This document shows positions 43,864 to 55,315 of a stretch of DNA of 64,000 bases, one piece after another (position 1 is the first letter of the stretch; the number at the start of each line of letters is the position of its first letter). A program made the position numbers and the translations under genes. This stretch comes from Arachis hypogaea (taxonomy: Eukaryota; Streptophyta; Magnoliopsida; Fabales; Fabaceae): the NCBI RefSeq assembly GCF_003086295.3, contig NC_092048.1, forward strand, positions 104,920,276 to 104,984,275, in the 5' to 3' direction. The notes under the pieces were generated by a model, which was not told where the DNA came from, ran no database searches, and saw nothing but the letters and a program-made list of their open reading frames with translations.

Positions 43864-44953
43864 CAACACCAAACTTAAACTGTTACTTGTCCTCAAGCAA
43901 CTAGACAAATAAAATAGAATTCAAAGAAATCAAGAAGCAATAATATCTCAGAGTTTTAAGTGAAGCTCAGATTCTAATCAGATGAGCGAGACTAGTAGCT
44001 TTTTGCTTCCGAACAGTTTTATCATCTCACTTTATCCTTTGAATTTCAGAATGATTGGCATCCATAGGAAATCAGAATTCAGATAGTATTATTGATTCTC
44101 CTAGTTTAGTATGTTGATTCTTGAACACAGCTACCTATGAGTCTTGGCCGTGGCCCTAAGCACTTTGTTTTCCAGTATTACCACCGGATACATAAATGCC
44201 ACAGACACATAATTGGGTGAACCTTTTCAGATTGTGACTCAGCTTTGCTAAAGTCCCCAATTAGAGGTGTCCAGGGTTCTTAAGCACACTCTATTTTTGC
44301 TTTGGATCTTGACTTTAACCGCTCAGTCTTAAGTTTTCACTTGACACCTTCACACCACAAGCACATGGTTAGGGACAGCTTGGTTTAGCCGCTCAGGCCA
44401 GGATTTTATTCCTTTAGGCCCTCCTATCCACTGATGCTCAAAGCCTTGGATCCTTTTTATTACCCTTGCCTTTTGGTTTTAAGGGCTATTGGCTTTTTCT
44501 GCTTGCTTTTTCTCTCTCTCTCTTCTCTCTCTTTTTTTTCGCAAGCTTTTGTATTCACTGCTTTTTCTTGCTTCAAGAATCAATTTTATGATTTTTCAGA
44601 TTATCAATAACATTTCTCTTGTTCATCATTCTTTCAGGAGCCAACAATTTTAACATTCATAAAATTCAATATGAAAAACATGCACTGTTCAGGCATTCAT
44701 TCAGAAGACAAAAAGCATTGCCACCACATATAAATAATGAGAATTTTCCTTATTAAAAACTCGAAAAAATATTGCCTCCTTATTCTAAAAATCTGCTATT
44801 TTATTCATGTCTGATGATGATGAAAAAAATAAATTATAGCTTAATTGGAGATAAAATTAAAATAGAGATACTAATTACTACTACTCATATATGACTTCTA
44901 AGGTAAATTTCTAATAAGAATAATTATCACAGAGTTAAGGCTAAGATTAGAAC
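43864..44953 (-). other. Element G 3' non-coding block with stem-loop module
   Basis: No gene. Directly next to the LTR is CAACACCAAACTTAAAC, then stem-loop 43882-43901 (one stem pair reduced to G-U in the sense strand). The part 44100-44430 is the counterpart of 17085-17470 in B. A CTCTCTCTTCTCTCT run lies near 44510-44530. Confidence 0.8.
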
Positions 44954-45576
44954 TCAACAACCTTGAATTTGGGAGGTGGATGCCTCTTTAGTCTGTGGAG
45001 TGCTTGGCCCTTCAAAAGATAGCTTTTGGCGCTTCAGTTCCTTCAGTTCACGCCCTTGCTCTTCTTGTTCTCTAAGTAATTTGCAGAGCATGCTGTTTTG
45101 ATTTTGCTGTTCTTCTTTCAGTTGATCCACAGCTTCTTGCAACTTGGTGACAGATGCTTCTAGGCGCTCCCAGTATTCAATTTAAGGGATTTCCGGGAGG
45201 AACCCTTGTGCTCTCCTCTTGATGGGGTCGTCCTGCACTTGTTGTCCTTCTATAGACCTTTTGGTAATTGGTTGCTCAACTGAGATATACTCATCTACTC
45301 CTATTGTTACCCCAGCATCTTTACATAAGAGAGAGACCAAGCTTGGATAACCCAATCTGGCATCTTTGGAGTTCTTGTTTGCAATTTTGTAGAGCTCACA
45401 CGCAATCAGCTGATGAACTTCCACTTCTTTTTCCAACATAATGCAATGAATCATCGCTGCTCTTCTGATGGTAACCTCAGAGCGGTTGCTAGTGGGCAGT
45501 ATAGAGCGCCCAATGAAGTCCAGCCAGCCTCTGGCGACTGGTTTAAGATCTCCTCTTTTGAGTTAGTTTGGGGCAC
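44954..45576 (-). pseudogene. Third ORF of element G, C-terminal part
   Basis: The minus strand keeps MIHCIMLEKEVEVHQLIACELYKI-type sequence (45454-45182), then after a TAA the coiled-coil tail (45142-44954). It matches the third ORF of B in its second half. It is cut by H at 45576/45577, with the N-terminal half at 55316-55832. Confidence 0.88.
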
Positions 45577-47222
45577 TAGTATGGCAAAGTTGTGATCATC
45601 AATGGCGCCATCAACATGTTACGCACAATTGTAATCTCAACTCTTTATCACAACTTCGCACAACTAACAAGCAAGTGCACTGGGTCATCCAAGTAATAAA
45701 CCTTACGCGAGTAAGGGTCGATCCCACGGAGATTGTTGGTATGAAGCAAGCTATGATCATCTTGTAAATCTCAGTCAGGCGGATTCAAATGGTTATGGAG
45801 GATGAATGATTAAAAGATAAATAAAATATAAAATAAAGATAGAGATACTTATGTAATTCATTGGTGAGAATTTCAGATAAGGGTATGGAGATGCTCTGTC
45901 CCTTCCATCTCTCTGCTTTCCAACTGTCTTCATCCAATCCTTCTTACTCCTTTCCATGGCAAGCTGTATGTTGGGCATCACCACTGTCAGTGACTACAAT
46001 CCCGTCCTCTCAGTGAAAATGTTCAACGCACTCTGTCATAGCACGGCTATTCATCTGTCGGTTCTCGATCATGTCGGAATAAAATCCAGTGATTCTTTTG
46101 CGTCTGTCACTAACGCCCCACAATCACGAGTTTGATGCTCGTCACAGTCATTCAATCCTTGAATCCTACTCGGAATACCACAGACAAGGTTTAGACTTTC
46201 CGGATTCTCAAGAATGCCGCCATCAATTCTAGCTTATACCACGAAGATTCTGATTAAGGAATCCAAGAGATAAACACTCAATCGAAGGTAGAACGGAGGT
46301 GGTTGTCAGGCACACGTTCATAGGTGAGAATGATGATGAGTGTCACGGATCATCACATTCATCAAGTTGAAGAACAAGTGATATCTTAGAATAAGAACAA
46401 GCTGAATTAAATAGAAGAACAATAGTAATTGCATTGATACTCGAGGTACGGCAGAGCTCCACACCTTAATCTATGGTGTGTAGAAACTCCACCGTTGAAA
46501 ATACATAAGAACATGGTCTAGGCATGGCCATGAGGCCAGCCCCAAAATGTGATCTAATGTAGCATAGAACTACTCAAAGATTAGACTTAGATTCAAAGAT
46601 ACGATAGCAAGAGGTCCTATTTATAGAGAACTAGTAGCTTAAGATTTACAAAAATGAGTAAATGACGTAAATATCCACTTCCGGGCCCACATGGTGTGTG
46701 CTTGGGCTGATCATTGAATCATTTTCGTGTAGAGACTTTTCCTGGAGTTAAACGCCAGCTTTTGTGCCAGTTTGGGCGTTTAACTCCCACTTTGGTGCCA
46801 GTTCCGGCGTTTAACGCTGGGAATTCTGATGCTGACTTTGAACGCTAGTTTGGGCCATCAAATCTTGGGCAAATTATAAACTATTATATATTGCTGGAAA
46901 GCCCTGGATGTCTAATTTTCAACACAATTGAGAGCGCGCCAATTGGGTTTCTGTAGCTCTAGAAAATCCACTTCGAGTGCAGGGAGGTCAGAATCCAACA
47001 GCATCTGCAGTCCTTTTTAGCATCTGAATCAGATTTTTGCTCAGGTCCCTCAATTTCAGCCAGAACATACCTGAAATCACAGAAAAACACACAAACTCAT
47101 AGTAAAGTCCAGAAAAGTGAATTTTAAATAAAAACTAATAAAAATATAATAAAAACTAACTAAAACATGCTAAACACATACTAAAAACAATGCCAAAAAG
47201 CGTATAAATTATCCGCTCATCA
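45577..47222 (-). repeat. Element H 3' LTR (1646 bp)
   Basis: Same length as the 5' LTR (53670-55315); I count roughly 50 differences (about 3%). TATA box at 46618-46625 (minus, CTATAAATAG). Palindromes at 46743-46850 lie upstream of it in sense. Confidence 0.93.
46743..46850. repeat. Palindromes in element H 3' LTR
   Basis: Units include CTGGAGTTAAACGCCAG, GGGCGTTTAACTCCC and CCGGCGTTTAACGCTGG. Same array in the 5' LTR at 54834-54945. They are separated by repeated GTGCCAGTTT. Confidence 0.88.
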
Positions 47223-48327
47223 CAACACCAAACTTAAATTGTTGCTTGTCCCCAAGCAACTGAAAATAAAATAGGATAAAAAGAAGGGAATATACAATGA
47301 ATTCCAAAAACATCTATGAAGATCAGTATTAATTAGATGAGCGGGGCTTTTAGCTTTTTGCTTCTGAACAGTTTTGGCATCTCACTTTATCCTTTGAAGT
47401 TCAGAATGATTGGCATCTATAGGAACTCAGAATCCAGATAGTGTTACTGACTCTCCTAGTTAAGTATGTTGATTCTTGAACACAGCTACTTTATGAGTCT
47501 TGGCCGTGGCCCTAAGCACTTTGTTTTCTAGTATTACCACCGGATACATAAATGCCACAGACACATAACTGGGTGAACCTTTTTAGATTGTGACTCAGCT
47601 TTGCTAGAGTCCCCAATTAGAGGTGTCCAGGGTTCTTAAGCACACTCTTCTTTTTGCTTTGGACCTCGACTTTAACCGCCCAGTCTCAAGTTTTCACTTG
47701 ACACCTTCACGCCACAAGCACATGGTTAGGGACAGCTTGTTTTAGCCGCTTAGGCCAGGATTTTATTCCTGTGGGCCCTCCTATCCACTGATGCTCAAAG
47801 CCTTGGATCCTTTTTATCACCCTTGCCTTTTGGTTTAAAGGGGTATTGGCTTTTTCTGCTTGCTTTTTCTTTATTTTTTTCTTATTTTTTTCGCATATAT
47901 CTTTTTTTCTGCAAGCTTTTCACTGCTTTTTCTTGCTTCAAGAACCAATTTTATGATTTTTCAGATCATCAGATAACATTTCTCCTTTTCCTTTCATTCT
48001 TTCAAGAGCCAACAATTTTAACATTCATAAACAATCAAATTCAAAAATATGCACTGTTCAAGCATTCATTCAGAAAAACAATAGCATTGCCACCACATCA
48101 AGATAATTAAACTATTTTAAAATTTGAAATTCATACACTTCTTTTTCTTTTTCAATTAAAAACATTTTTCATTTAAGAAAGGTGATGGATTCATAGGACA
48201 CTCATAGCTTTAAGGAATAGACACTAAGACACTAATGATCATTAGACACAAACATAGATAAACATAAGCATAAAAAATTTGAAAAATAGGAAAGTAAAGA
48301 ACAAGGAGATTAAAGAACGGGTCCACC
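47223..48327 (-). other. Element H conserved 3' non-coding block with stem-loop module
   Basis: No gene. Stem-loop GTTGCTTG-TCCC-CAAGCAAC at 47241-47260 with CAACACCAAACTTAAA beside the LTR. The part 47460-47790 matches B 17085-17470 very closely (GGCCGTGGCCCTAAGCACTT, TAGGGACAGCTTG and others). Confidence 0.82.
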
Positions 48328-48850
48328 TTAGTGATGGCGGCTTGTTCTTCCTCTTGAAGATCTTATGGAGTTCTTGAGCTCCTTAATTTCTCTTCCTTGC
48401 CTTTGTTGCTCCTCTCTCATGGTTCTTTGATCTTCTCTAATTTCATGGAGGAGGATGGAATGCTCTTGGTGCTCCACCCTTAATTGTCCCATGTTGGAAC
48501 TTAATTCTCCTAGGGAGGTGTTGATTTGCTCCCAATAGTTTTGTGGAGGAAGATGCATCCCTTGAGGTATCTCAGGGATTTCATGATGAGAAATTTCCTC
48601 ATGCTCTTGATGAGGTTCTCTTGTTTTCTCCATCCTTTTCTTAGTGATGGGCTTGAGGTCATGCCTTTTTAGTTGAACCGGCTTCCCTCTTGAAAGGGAC
48701 CTCAGGGATCACTTTCTTCTTGGCCACAACTTCATAGAAGTGGTCTTGATGCACCCTTGAGAGGAATCTCTCCATCTCCCATGACTCGGAGGTGGAAGCT
48801 TTTGCCTTCCCTTTCCTCTTTCTAGAGGTTTCTCCGGCCTTAGGTGCCAT
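48328..48850 (-). pseudogene. Gutted third ORF of element H
   Basis: The N-terminal piece at 48850-48659 (MAPKAGETSRKRKGKAKA, then DHFYEVVAKKKVIPEVPF) lines up with the start of the B and G third ORF (MAPKGKQ.., DHYYKIIGLRSVIPEV). The C-terminal piece at 48633-48328 is the coiled-coil tail (QLRVEHQEHSILLHEIRED, REIKELK). The central 200 or so residues with FYANM and HSLLP are missing, so the two ends are nearly adjacent in different frames. It could be a short spliced or frameshifted product, but decay is more likely. Confidence 0.75.
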
Positions 48851-48888
48851 AAATGGTTATGGAAAAACAAAAAGCAACGCTTTTACCA

Positions 48889-48924
48889 CACCAAACTTAG
48901 AAGGTTTGCTCGTCCTCGAGCAAA
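48889..48924 (-). promoter_or_regulatory. Stem-loop plus TAAGTTTGGTGT module before third ORF (H)
   Basis: Sense order: stem TTTGCTCG, loop AGGA, stem CGAGCAAA, then TCTAAGTTTGGTGTG, upstream of the ATG at 48850. Compared with B (TTTGCTTG/CAAGCAAA) one stem pair changed on both sides (T-A to C-G), so pairing is kept. Confidence 0.8.
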
Positions 48925-49716
48925 AGAAGAAAGAGAAGAGTAGAAGAAGAAGAAAAATGGAGGAGATGGAGGAGGATTTGTGGATCGGCCAAGGGGGAGA
49001 AGTGGTGTTGAGGTTGTGTGAAAATGAAGGAGTGAAGATGGGTTTTTGGGGAAGAGGTATTGAGGTGATTGGTGAATGGGTGAAGAAGAGAGAGAGTGGT
49101 GGGGTAGGTGGGGATCCTATGGGGTCCACAGATTCTGAGGTGTCAAGGATAGCTCATCCCTGCACCGAGTGACGTGCAAAAATGCCCTTTCTGCCAATTC
49201 TGGCGTTAAACGCCGGGCTGCTGCCCTTTTCTGGCATTTAACGCTAGCTCCTTGCCCATTCCTGGCGTTAAACGCCAGTCTGGTGCCCCTTTCTGGCGTT
49301 AAACGCCCAGAATGGTGCCAGACTGGGTGTTAAACGCCCATTTGCTGCCCTTACTGGCATTTAAACGCCAGCAAGCTTTTCCTCCAGGGTGTGCTATTTT
49401 TTTCTCTATTTTTCATTCTATTTTTGCTTTTTCAATTGTTTTTGTGACTTCACATGATCATCAACCTACAGAAAACATAAAATAACAATGGAAAATAGAT
49501 AGATATAACATTGGGTTGCCTCCCAACAAGCGCTTCTTTAATGTCAGTAGCTTGACAGTGGGCTCTCATGGAGCCTCACAGATGTTCAGAGCAATGTTGG
49601 AACCTCCCAACACCAAACTTAGAGTTTGAATGTGGGGGTTCAACACCAAACTTGGAGTTTGGTTGTGGCCTCCCAACACTAAACTTAGAGTTTGACTGTG
49701 GGGGCTCTGTTTGACT
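48925..49716 (-). other. Element H region between gag-protease and third ORF
   Basis: No gene. It holds a palindrome array (49198-49375), GGTTGCCTCCCA near 49513 and three close copies of CACCAAACTTAGAGTTTG or near forms (49608-49695). Confidence 0.78.
49198..49375. repeat. Palindrome array downstream of gag-protease (element H)
   Basis: Six units of the CTGGCGTTAAACGCC type with TGCCC spacers, at the same relative place as the array after pol in B (14755) and G (56389). Confidence 0.9.
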
Positions 49717-51914
49717 CTATTTTGAGAGAAGCTCTTCATGCTTCCTCTCCATGGTTACAAAGGGATATCCTTGAGCCTTAAACACAAGGGATTCTTCATT
49801 CACTTGAATGATCAATTCTCCTCTGTCAACATCAATCACAGCCTTTGCTGTGGCTAGGAAGGGTCTGCCAAGCATGATGGATTCATCCATGCACTTCCCA
49901 GTCTCTAGGACTATGAAATCAGCAAGGATGTAGTGGTCTCCAACCTTTACCAAGACATCCTCTACAAGTCCATAAGCTTGTTTCTTGAATTGTCTGCCAT
50001 CTCTAGTGAGATTCTTGCAGCTTGTACCTCAAAGATCCCTGGCTTCTCCATTACAGAGAGAGGCATGAGGTTTACACTTGACCCTAGGTCACACAGAGCC
50101 TTCTCAAAGGTCATGGTGCCTATGGTACAAGGTATTGAGAACTTTCCAGGATCCTGTCTCTTTTGAGGTAATCTCTGCCTAGTCAAGTCATCCAGTTCTT
50201 TGGTGAGCAAAGGGGGTTCATCCTCCCAAGTCTCATTACCAAATAACTTGTTATTTAGCTTCATGATTGCTCCAAGGTACTTAGCAACTTGCTCTTCAGT
50301 AACATCTTCATCCTCTTCAGAGGAAGAGTACTCATCAGAGCTCATGAATGGCAGAAGTAAATCCAATGGAATCTCTATGGTCTTAGTGTGAGCCTCAGAG
50401 TCCCATGGTTCCTCATTAGGGAACTCATTGGAGGCCAGTGGATGTCCATTGAGGTCCTCCTCAATGGCAATCACTGCCTCTTCTTCCTCTCCAAATTCAG
50501 CCATGTTGATGGCTTTGCACTCTCCTTTTGGATTTTCTTCTGTATTGCTTGGAAGAGTAGTAGGAGGGAGTTCAGTAACTTTCTTACTCAGCTGACCCAC
50601 TTGTGCCTCCAAATTTCTAATGGAGGACCTTGTTTCAGTCATGAAACTTTGAGTGGTTTTAATTAGATCAGAGACCATGGTTGCTAAGTCAGAGTGGTCT
50701 TGCTTAGAATTCTCTGTCTGTTGCTGAGAAGATGATGGAAAAGGCTTGCCATTGCTAAACCTGTTTCTTCCACCATTGTTGTTGTTGAAACCTTGTTGAG
50801 GTCTCTGTTGATCCTTCCATGAGAGATTTGGATGATTTCTCCATGAAGGGTTATAAGTGTTTCCATAGAGTTCTCCCATGTAATTCACCTCTTCCATTGC
50901 TGGGTTCTCAGGATCATAAGCTTCTTCTTCAGACGAAGCTTCCTTAGTACTGCCTGGTGCATCTTGCATTCTAGACAGACTCTGAGAAATCATATTAACT
51001 TGTTGGGTCAATATTTTATTCTGAGCCAATATGGCATTCAGAGTATCAATCTCAAGAACTCCTTTCTTCTGTGTTGTCCCATTATTCACAGGGTTCCTCT
51101 CAGAAGTGTACATGAATTGGTTATTTGCAACCATTTCAATGAGTTCCTGAGCTTCTGCAGGCGTCTTCTTCAGATGAAGAGATCCTCCAACAGAGCTGTC
51201 CAATGACATCTTGGACAGTTCAGACAGACCATCATAGAAGATACCTATGATGCTCCATTCAGAAAGCATGTCAGAAGGACACTTTCTAATCAATTGTTTG
51301 TATCTTTCCCAAGCTTCATAGAGGGATTCACCTTCCTTCTGTATGAAAGTTTGGGCTTCCACTCTAAGCTTACTCAATTTTTGAGGTGGAAAGAACTTTG
51401 CCAAGAAGGCATTGACTAGCTTTTCCCAAGAGTTCAGGCTTTCTTTAGGTTGTGAATCCAACCATGTCCTAGCTCTGTCTCTTACAGCAAAAGAAAATAG
51501 CATAAGTCTGTAAACCTCAGGGTCAACCCCATTGGTCTTGACAGTGTCACAGATTTGCAAGAATTCAGCTAAGAACTGATGAGGATCTTCCAATGGAAGT
51601 CCATGAAACTTGCAATTCTGTTGAATTAGAGAAACTAATTGAGGCTTAAGCTCAAAGTTGTTTGCTCCAATGGCAGGGATTGAGATGCTTCTCCCATAGA
51701 AATCAGGAGTAGGTGCAGTAAAGTCACCAAGCACCTTCCTTGCATTGTTGGCATTGTTGTTGTTTTCGACTGCCATGTCTTCTTCTGGTTTGAAGATTTC
51801 TGTTAGGTCATCTACAGAGAGTTGTGCCTTAGCTTCTCTTAGCTTTCGCTTTAAGGTCCTTTCAGGTTCAGGATTAGCCTCAACAAGAATGCCTTTGTCT
51901 TTGCTCCTGCTCAT
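49717..51914 (-). pseudogene. Gag-protease of element H (one frameshift)
   Basis: ATG at 51914 (MSRSKDKGILVEANP). Open for 650 codons, then a single-base loss near 49985 shifts the frame; the protease end continues at 49953-49717. The gag domain (NNFELKPQLVSLIQQ, LMLFSFAVRDRARTW, LYEAWERYKQLIRKCP) is followed by a Q/N-rich part and an acidic segment (SSSEEDEDVTEEQ), then protease (CDLGSSVNLMPLS, MLGRPFLA). It ends at ERKHEELLSK without the integrase-like tail seen in A and C. It would supply particles and protease only. Gag is much closer in wording to A and F than to B, although H shares B's LTR. Confidence 0.9.
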
Positions 51915-52610
51915 ATAAAAGAGAAGAGAGCAAGAAAATATGGAATCCTCTATGTCACAGTATAGAGATTCCTTGAGGTGTCAGAGGAAAAGAAGAATAG
52001 AAGGAGGAGGTAGAAGAATTCAAACTTATCAAGAGAGATAAAATTCGAATTATTGATAATGGAGAAGTGTTAGTCCTTAAATAGAAGGATGTGAGAAGAG
52101 GGGAAGAATTTTCGAAAATAAATTAAAAAGATTTTGAAATAATTAAAAGAAAATTTTGAAAACTTGATGAATGATTTTCGAAATTTGAAGTTGGGAAAGA
52201 AATAAAGTGATTTTTTTGAAAAGGATTTTGAATTTATAATTCAAAAAGATATGATTGAAAATTAAATTTTGAAAAAGATGTGATTAAGAAGATATGATTG
52301 AAAAGTTATGGTTTTAAAAAGATATGATTGAAAAACAATTTTAAAAAGATTTGATTTTTAAAATTAATTACTTGGCTAACAAGAAAAGATATGATTCAAA
52401 CATTAAACCTTTCTCAGCAGAAAAGGCAACATACTTGAAATTTTTGAATCAAATCATTAATTGTTATCAAGTATTTTTGAAAATGGAAAGAAATTGATTT
52501 TGAAAATATATGATTGAAAAGATATGATTTGAAAAAGATTTGATTTTGAAAAATTTTGAAAACTTAAAAAAAATGTGCATTAAAAACAAAATCTTCCCTC
52601 TTGTGTTATC

Positions 52611-52757
52611 CTGGCGTTAAACACCCAGAATGGTGCCCATTCTGGCGTTTAACGCCCAAATCTCTACCTTTTTGGGCGTTAAACGCCCAGCCAGGTACCC
52701 TGGCTGGCGTTTAAACGCCAGTTTCCCTTCTTCACTGGGCGTTTTGAACGCCCAGCT
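52611..52757. repeat. Palindrome array in the 5' leader of element H
   Basis: Five or six units, such as TCTGGCGTTTAACGCCC, TGGGCGTTAAACGCCCA (52671-52689 region), CTGGCGTTTAAACGCCAG and GGGCGTTTTGAACGCCC. B and I have no array here; theirs is inside gag instead. Confidence 0.9.
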
Positions 52758-53270
52758 TTTTCTGTTTGATTCCTCTGCTGACTGTTCTGAATCTTCAATT
52801 CTCTGTATTATTGACTTGAAAAGACATAATTTTGAAAAATATTTTTGAAAATTTTTTTTGATGAGAAACAATAAAAATGCAACTAAGATCAAATAAACAA
52901 TGCAAGCAGGACACCAAACTTAAAAATTTTCATATAAGAGACACTAACAAATTGAGAATCCATATGAGAAACAACAAAACACACTAAACAAGAGAAATTA
53001 AAGATCAGAGCAAGGAAATCATCAAGAACAACTTGAAGATAAATGAAGACACATGCATGTAATTTTCAAAAAAAAATGCAAGAAAAATAGAAACATGCAA
53101 TTGACACCAAACTTAAAAATTAATACTAGACTCAAACAAGAAACATAAAATTATTTTTGATTTTATGATTTTATAATTTTTTTGTGATTTTCGAAACTTG
53201 AGTGGAAAAGAAAATAGAAGGGATTCAAAATTTTTAATAAGAATTCCAGGAATCATTGCAATGCTAGTCT

Positions 53271-53492
53271 AAGACTCCGGTCCAGGAATTAGACATGGCT
53301 TACTAGCTAGCCAAGCTTTCAATGAAAGCTCCGGTCCAAAACACTAGATATGGCCAATGGCCAGCCAAGCTTTAGCAGATCATTGCTAACAACAGCAAAA
53401 TTGATAGAAATCAACAAACTCTTGTGATGATAAGTTGAAACCTCGGTCCAAAAGATTAGACATGGTTTCACAACCAGCCAGACTTCAACAAA
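53271..53492 (-). repeat. Threefold repeat in element H leader
   Basis: Three imperfect copies of a unit running CTCCGGTCCA, about 10 variable bases, TTAGACATGGC, variable bases, CAGCCAAGCTT. Each copy contains short inverted repeats (GGCCAATGGCC in the second). It lies within about 400 bases of the primer site. Confidence 0.75.
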
Positions 53493-53645
53493 TCATCATG
53501 AAACTCTAGAATTCATTCTTAAAAACTTTGAAGAACAAAATAGAAAATCTTTTTGTATTTTTGAAAAAATTTTTTCGAAAAATAAAAAGAAAAAGTACCT
53601 AATCTAAGCAACAAGATGAACCGTCAGTTGTCCAAACTCGAAAAA

Positions 53646-53663
53646 TCCCCAGCAACGGCGCCA
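53646..53663 (-). promoter_or_regulatory. Primer binding site, tRNA-Asp type (element H)
   Basis: The minus strand reads TGGCGCCGTTGCTGGGGA, one mismatch from the tRNA-Asp complement, 6 bases from the LTR. Confidence 0.9.
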
Positions 53664-53669
53664 AAAACT

Positions 53670-55315
53670 TGGTGCGGCAAAATTGTGATTATCAATGGTG
53701 CCATCAACATGGTACGCACAATTGTAATCTCAACTCTTTATCACAACTTCGCACAACTAACCAGCAAGTGCACTGGGTTGTCCAAGTAATAAACCTTACG
53801 GGAGTAAGGGTCGATCCCACGGAGATTGTTGGTATGAAGCAAGCTATGGTCATCTTGTAAATCTCAGTCAGGCGGATTCAAATGGTTATGGAGGATGAAT
53901 GATTAAAAGATAAATAAAACATAAAATAAATATAGAGATACTTATGTAATTCATTGGTGAGAATTTCAGATAAGGGTATGGAGATGCTTTGTCCCTTCCG
54001 TCTCTCTGCTTTCCTACTGTCTTCATCCAATCCTTCTTACTCCTTTCCATGGCAAGCTGTATGTTGGGCATCACCACTGTCAGTGACTACAATCCCGTCC
54101 TCTCAGTGAAAATGTTCAACGCACTCTGTCATAGCACGGCTATTCATCTGTCGGTTCTCGATCATGTCGGAATAAAATCCAGTGATTCTTTTGCGTCTGT
54201 CACTAACGCCCCACAATCACGAGTTTGATGCTCGTCACAGTCATTCAATCCTTGAATCCTACTCGGAATACCACAGACAAGGTTTAGACTTTCCGGATTC
54301 TCAAGAATGCCGCCATCAATTCTAGCTTATACCACGAAGATTCTGATTAAGGAATCCAAGAGATAAACACTCAATCGAAGGTAGAACGGAGGTGGTTGTC
54401 AGGCACACGTTCATAGGTGAGAATGATGATGAGTGTCACGGATCATCACATTCATCAAGTTGAAGAACAAGTGATATCTTAGAACAAGAACAAGCTGAAT
54501 TGAATAGAAGAACAATAGTAATTGCATTGATACTCGAGGTACGGCAGAGCTCCACACCTTAATCTATGGTGTGTAGAAACTCCACCGTTGAAAATACATA
54601 AGAACATGGTCTAGGCATGGCCATGAGGCCAGCCCCAAAACGTGATCTAAGGTAGCATAGAACTACTCAAAGATTAGACTCAGATTCAAAGATACAATAG
54701 CAAGAGGTCATATTTATAGAGAACTAGTAGCTTAAGATTTACAAAAATGAGTAAATGACGTAAATATCCACTTCTGGGCCGACTTGGTGTGTGCTTGGGC
54801 TGAGAATTGAAGCATTTTCGTGTAGAGATTTTTCCTGGAGTTAAACGCCAGCTTTTGTGCCAGTTTGGGCGTTTAACTCCCACTTTGGTGCCAGTTCCGG
54901 CGTTTAACGCTGGGAATTCTGATGCTGACTTTGAACACCAGTTTGGGCCATCAAATCTTGGGCAAAGTATAGACTATTATATATTTCTGGAAAGCCCTGA
55001 ATGTCTACTTTATAACGCAATTAAGAGCGCGCCAATTGGACTTCTGTAGCTCCAGAAAATCCACTTCAAGTACAGGGAGGTCAGAATCCAATAGTATCTG
55101 CAGTCCTTTTCAGCCTCTGAATCAGATTTTTGCTCAGGTCCCTCAATTTCAGCCAGAACATACCTGAAATCACAGAAAAACACACAAACTCATAGTAAAG
55201 TCCAGAAAAGTAAATTTTAAATAAAAACTAATAAAAATATAATAAAAACTAACTAAAACATGCTAAACACATACTAAAAACAATGCCAAAAAGCGTATAA
55301 ATTATCCGCTCATCA
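53670..55315 (-). repeat. Element H 5' LTR (1646 bp)
   Basis: Plus-strand ends TGGTGCGGC... and ...CGCTCATCA. TATA box at 54711-54718 (minus); palindromes 54834-54945 upstream of it in sense. The sense 3' end differs from B, G and I over about 100 bases (CCATGTTGATGGCACCATT region), so U5 is partly of different origin. Confidence 0.93.

Larger units (their letters stand above)
51915..53645 (-). other. Element H 5' leader
   Basis: 1.7 kb with no gene. It contains long AT-rich AAAAGATATGATT-type repeats (52230-52560), a palindrome array (52611-52757), two ACACCAAACTTAAAAA motifs (52911, 53105) and a threefold repeat (53271-53492). Confidence 0.78.
45577..55315 (-). mobile_element. Element H: non-autonomous partner of the B/G/I group
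   Basis: Complete 9.7 kb minus-strand element with two 1646-base LTRs, a tRNA-Asp primer site with one mismatch, a long leader, gag-protease and a gutted third ORF. There is no RT, RNase H or integrase. LTR ends and the 3' block match the autonomous B and G, while gag is much more diverged, which fits an element that uses enzymes in trans. Flanks GGCAC (45572-45576) and GGCAT (55316-55320) look like a target duplication with one later change. It interrupts the third ORF of G. Confidence 0.92.
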
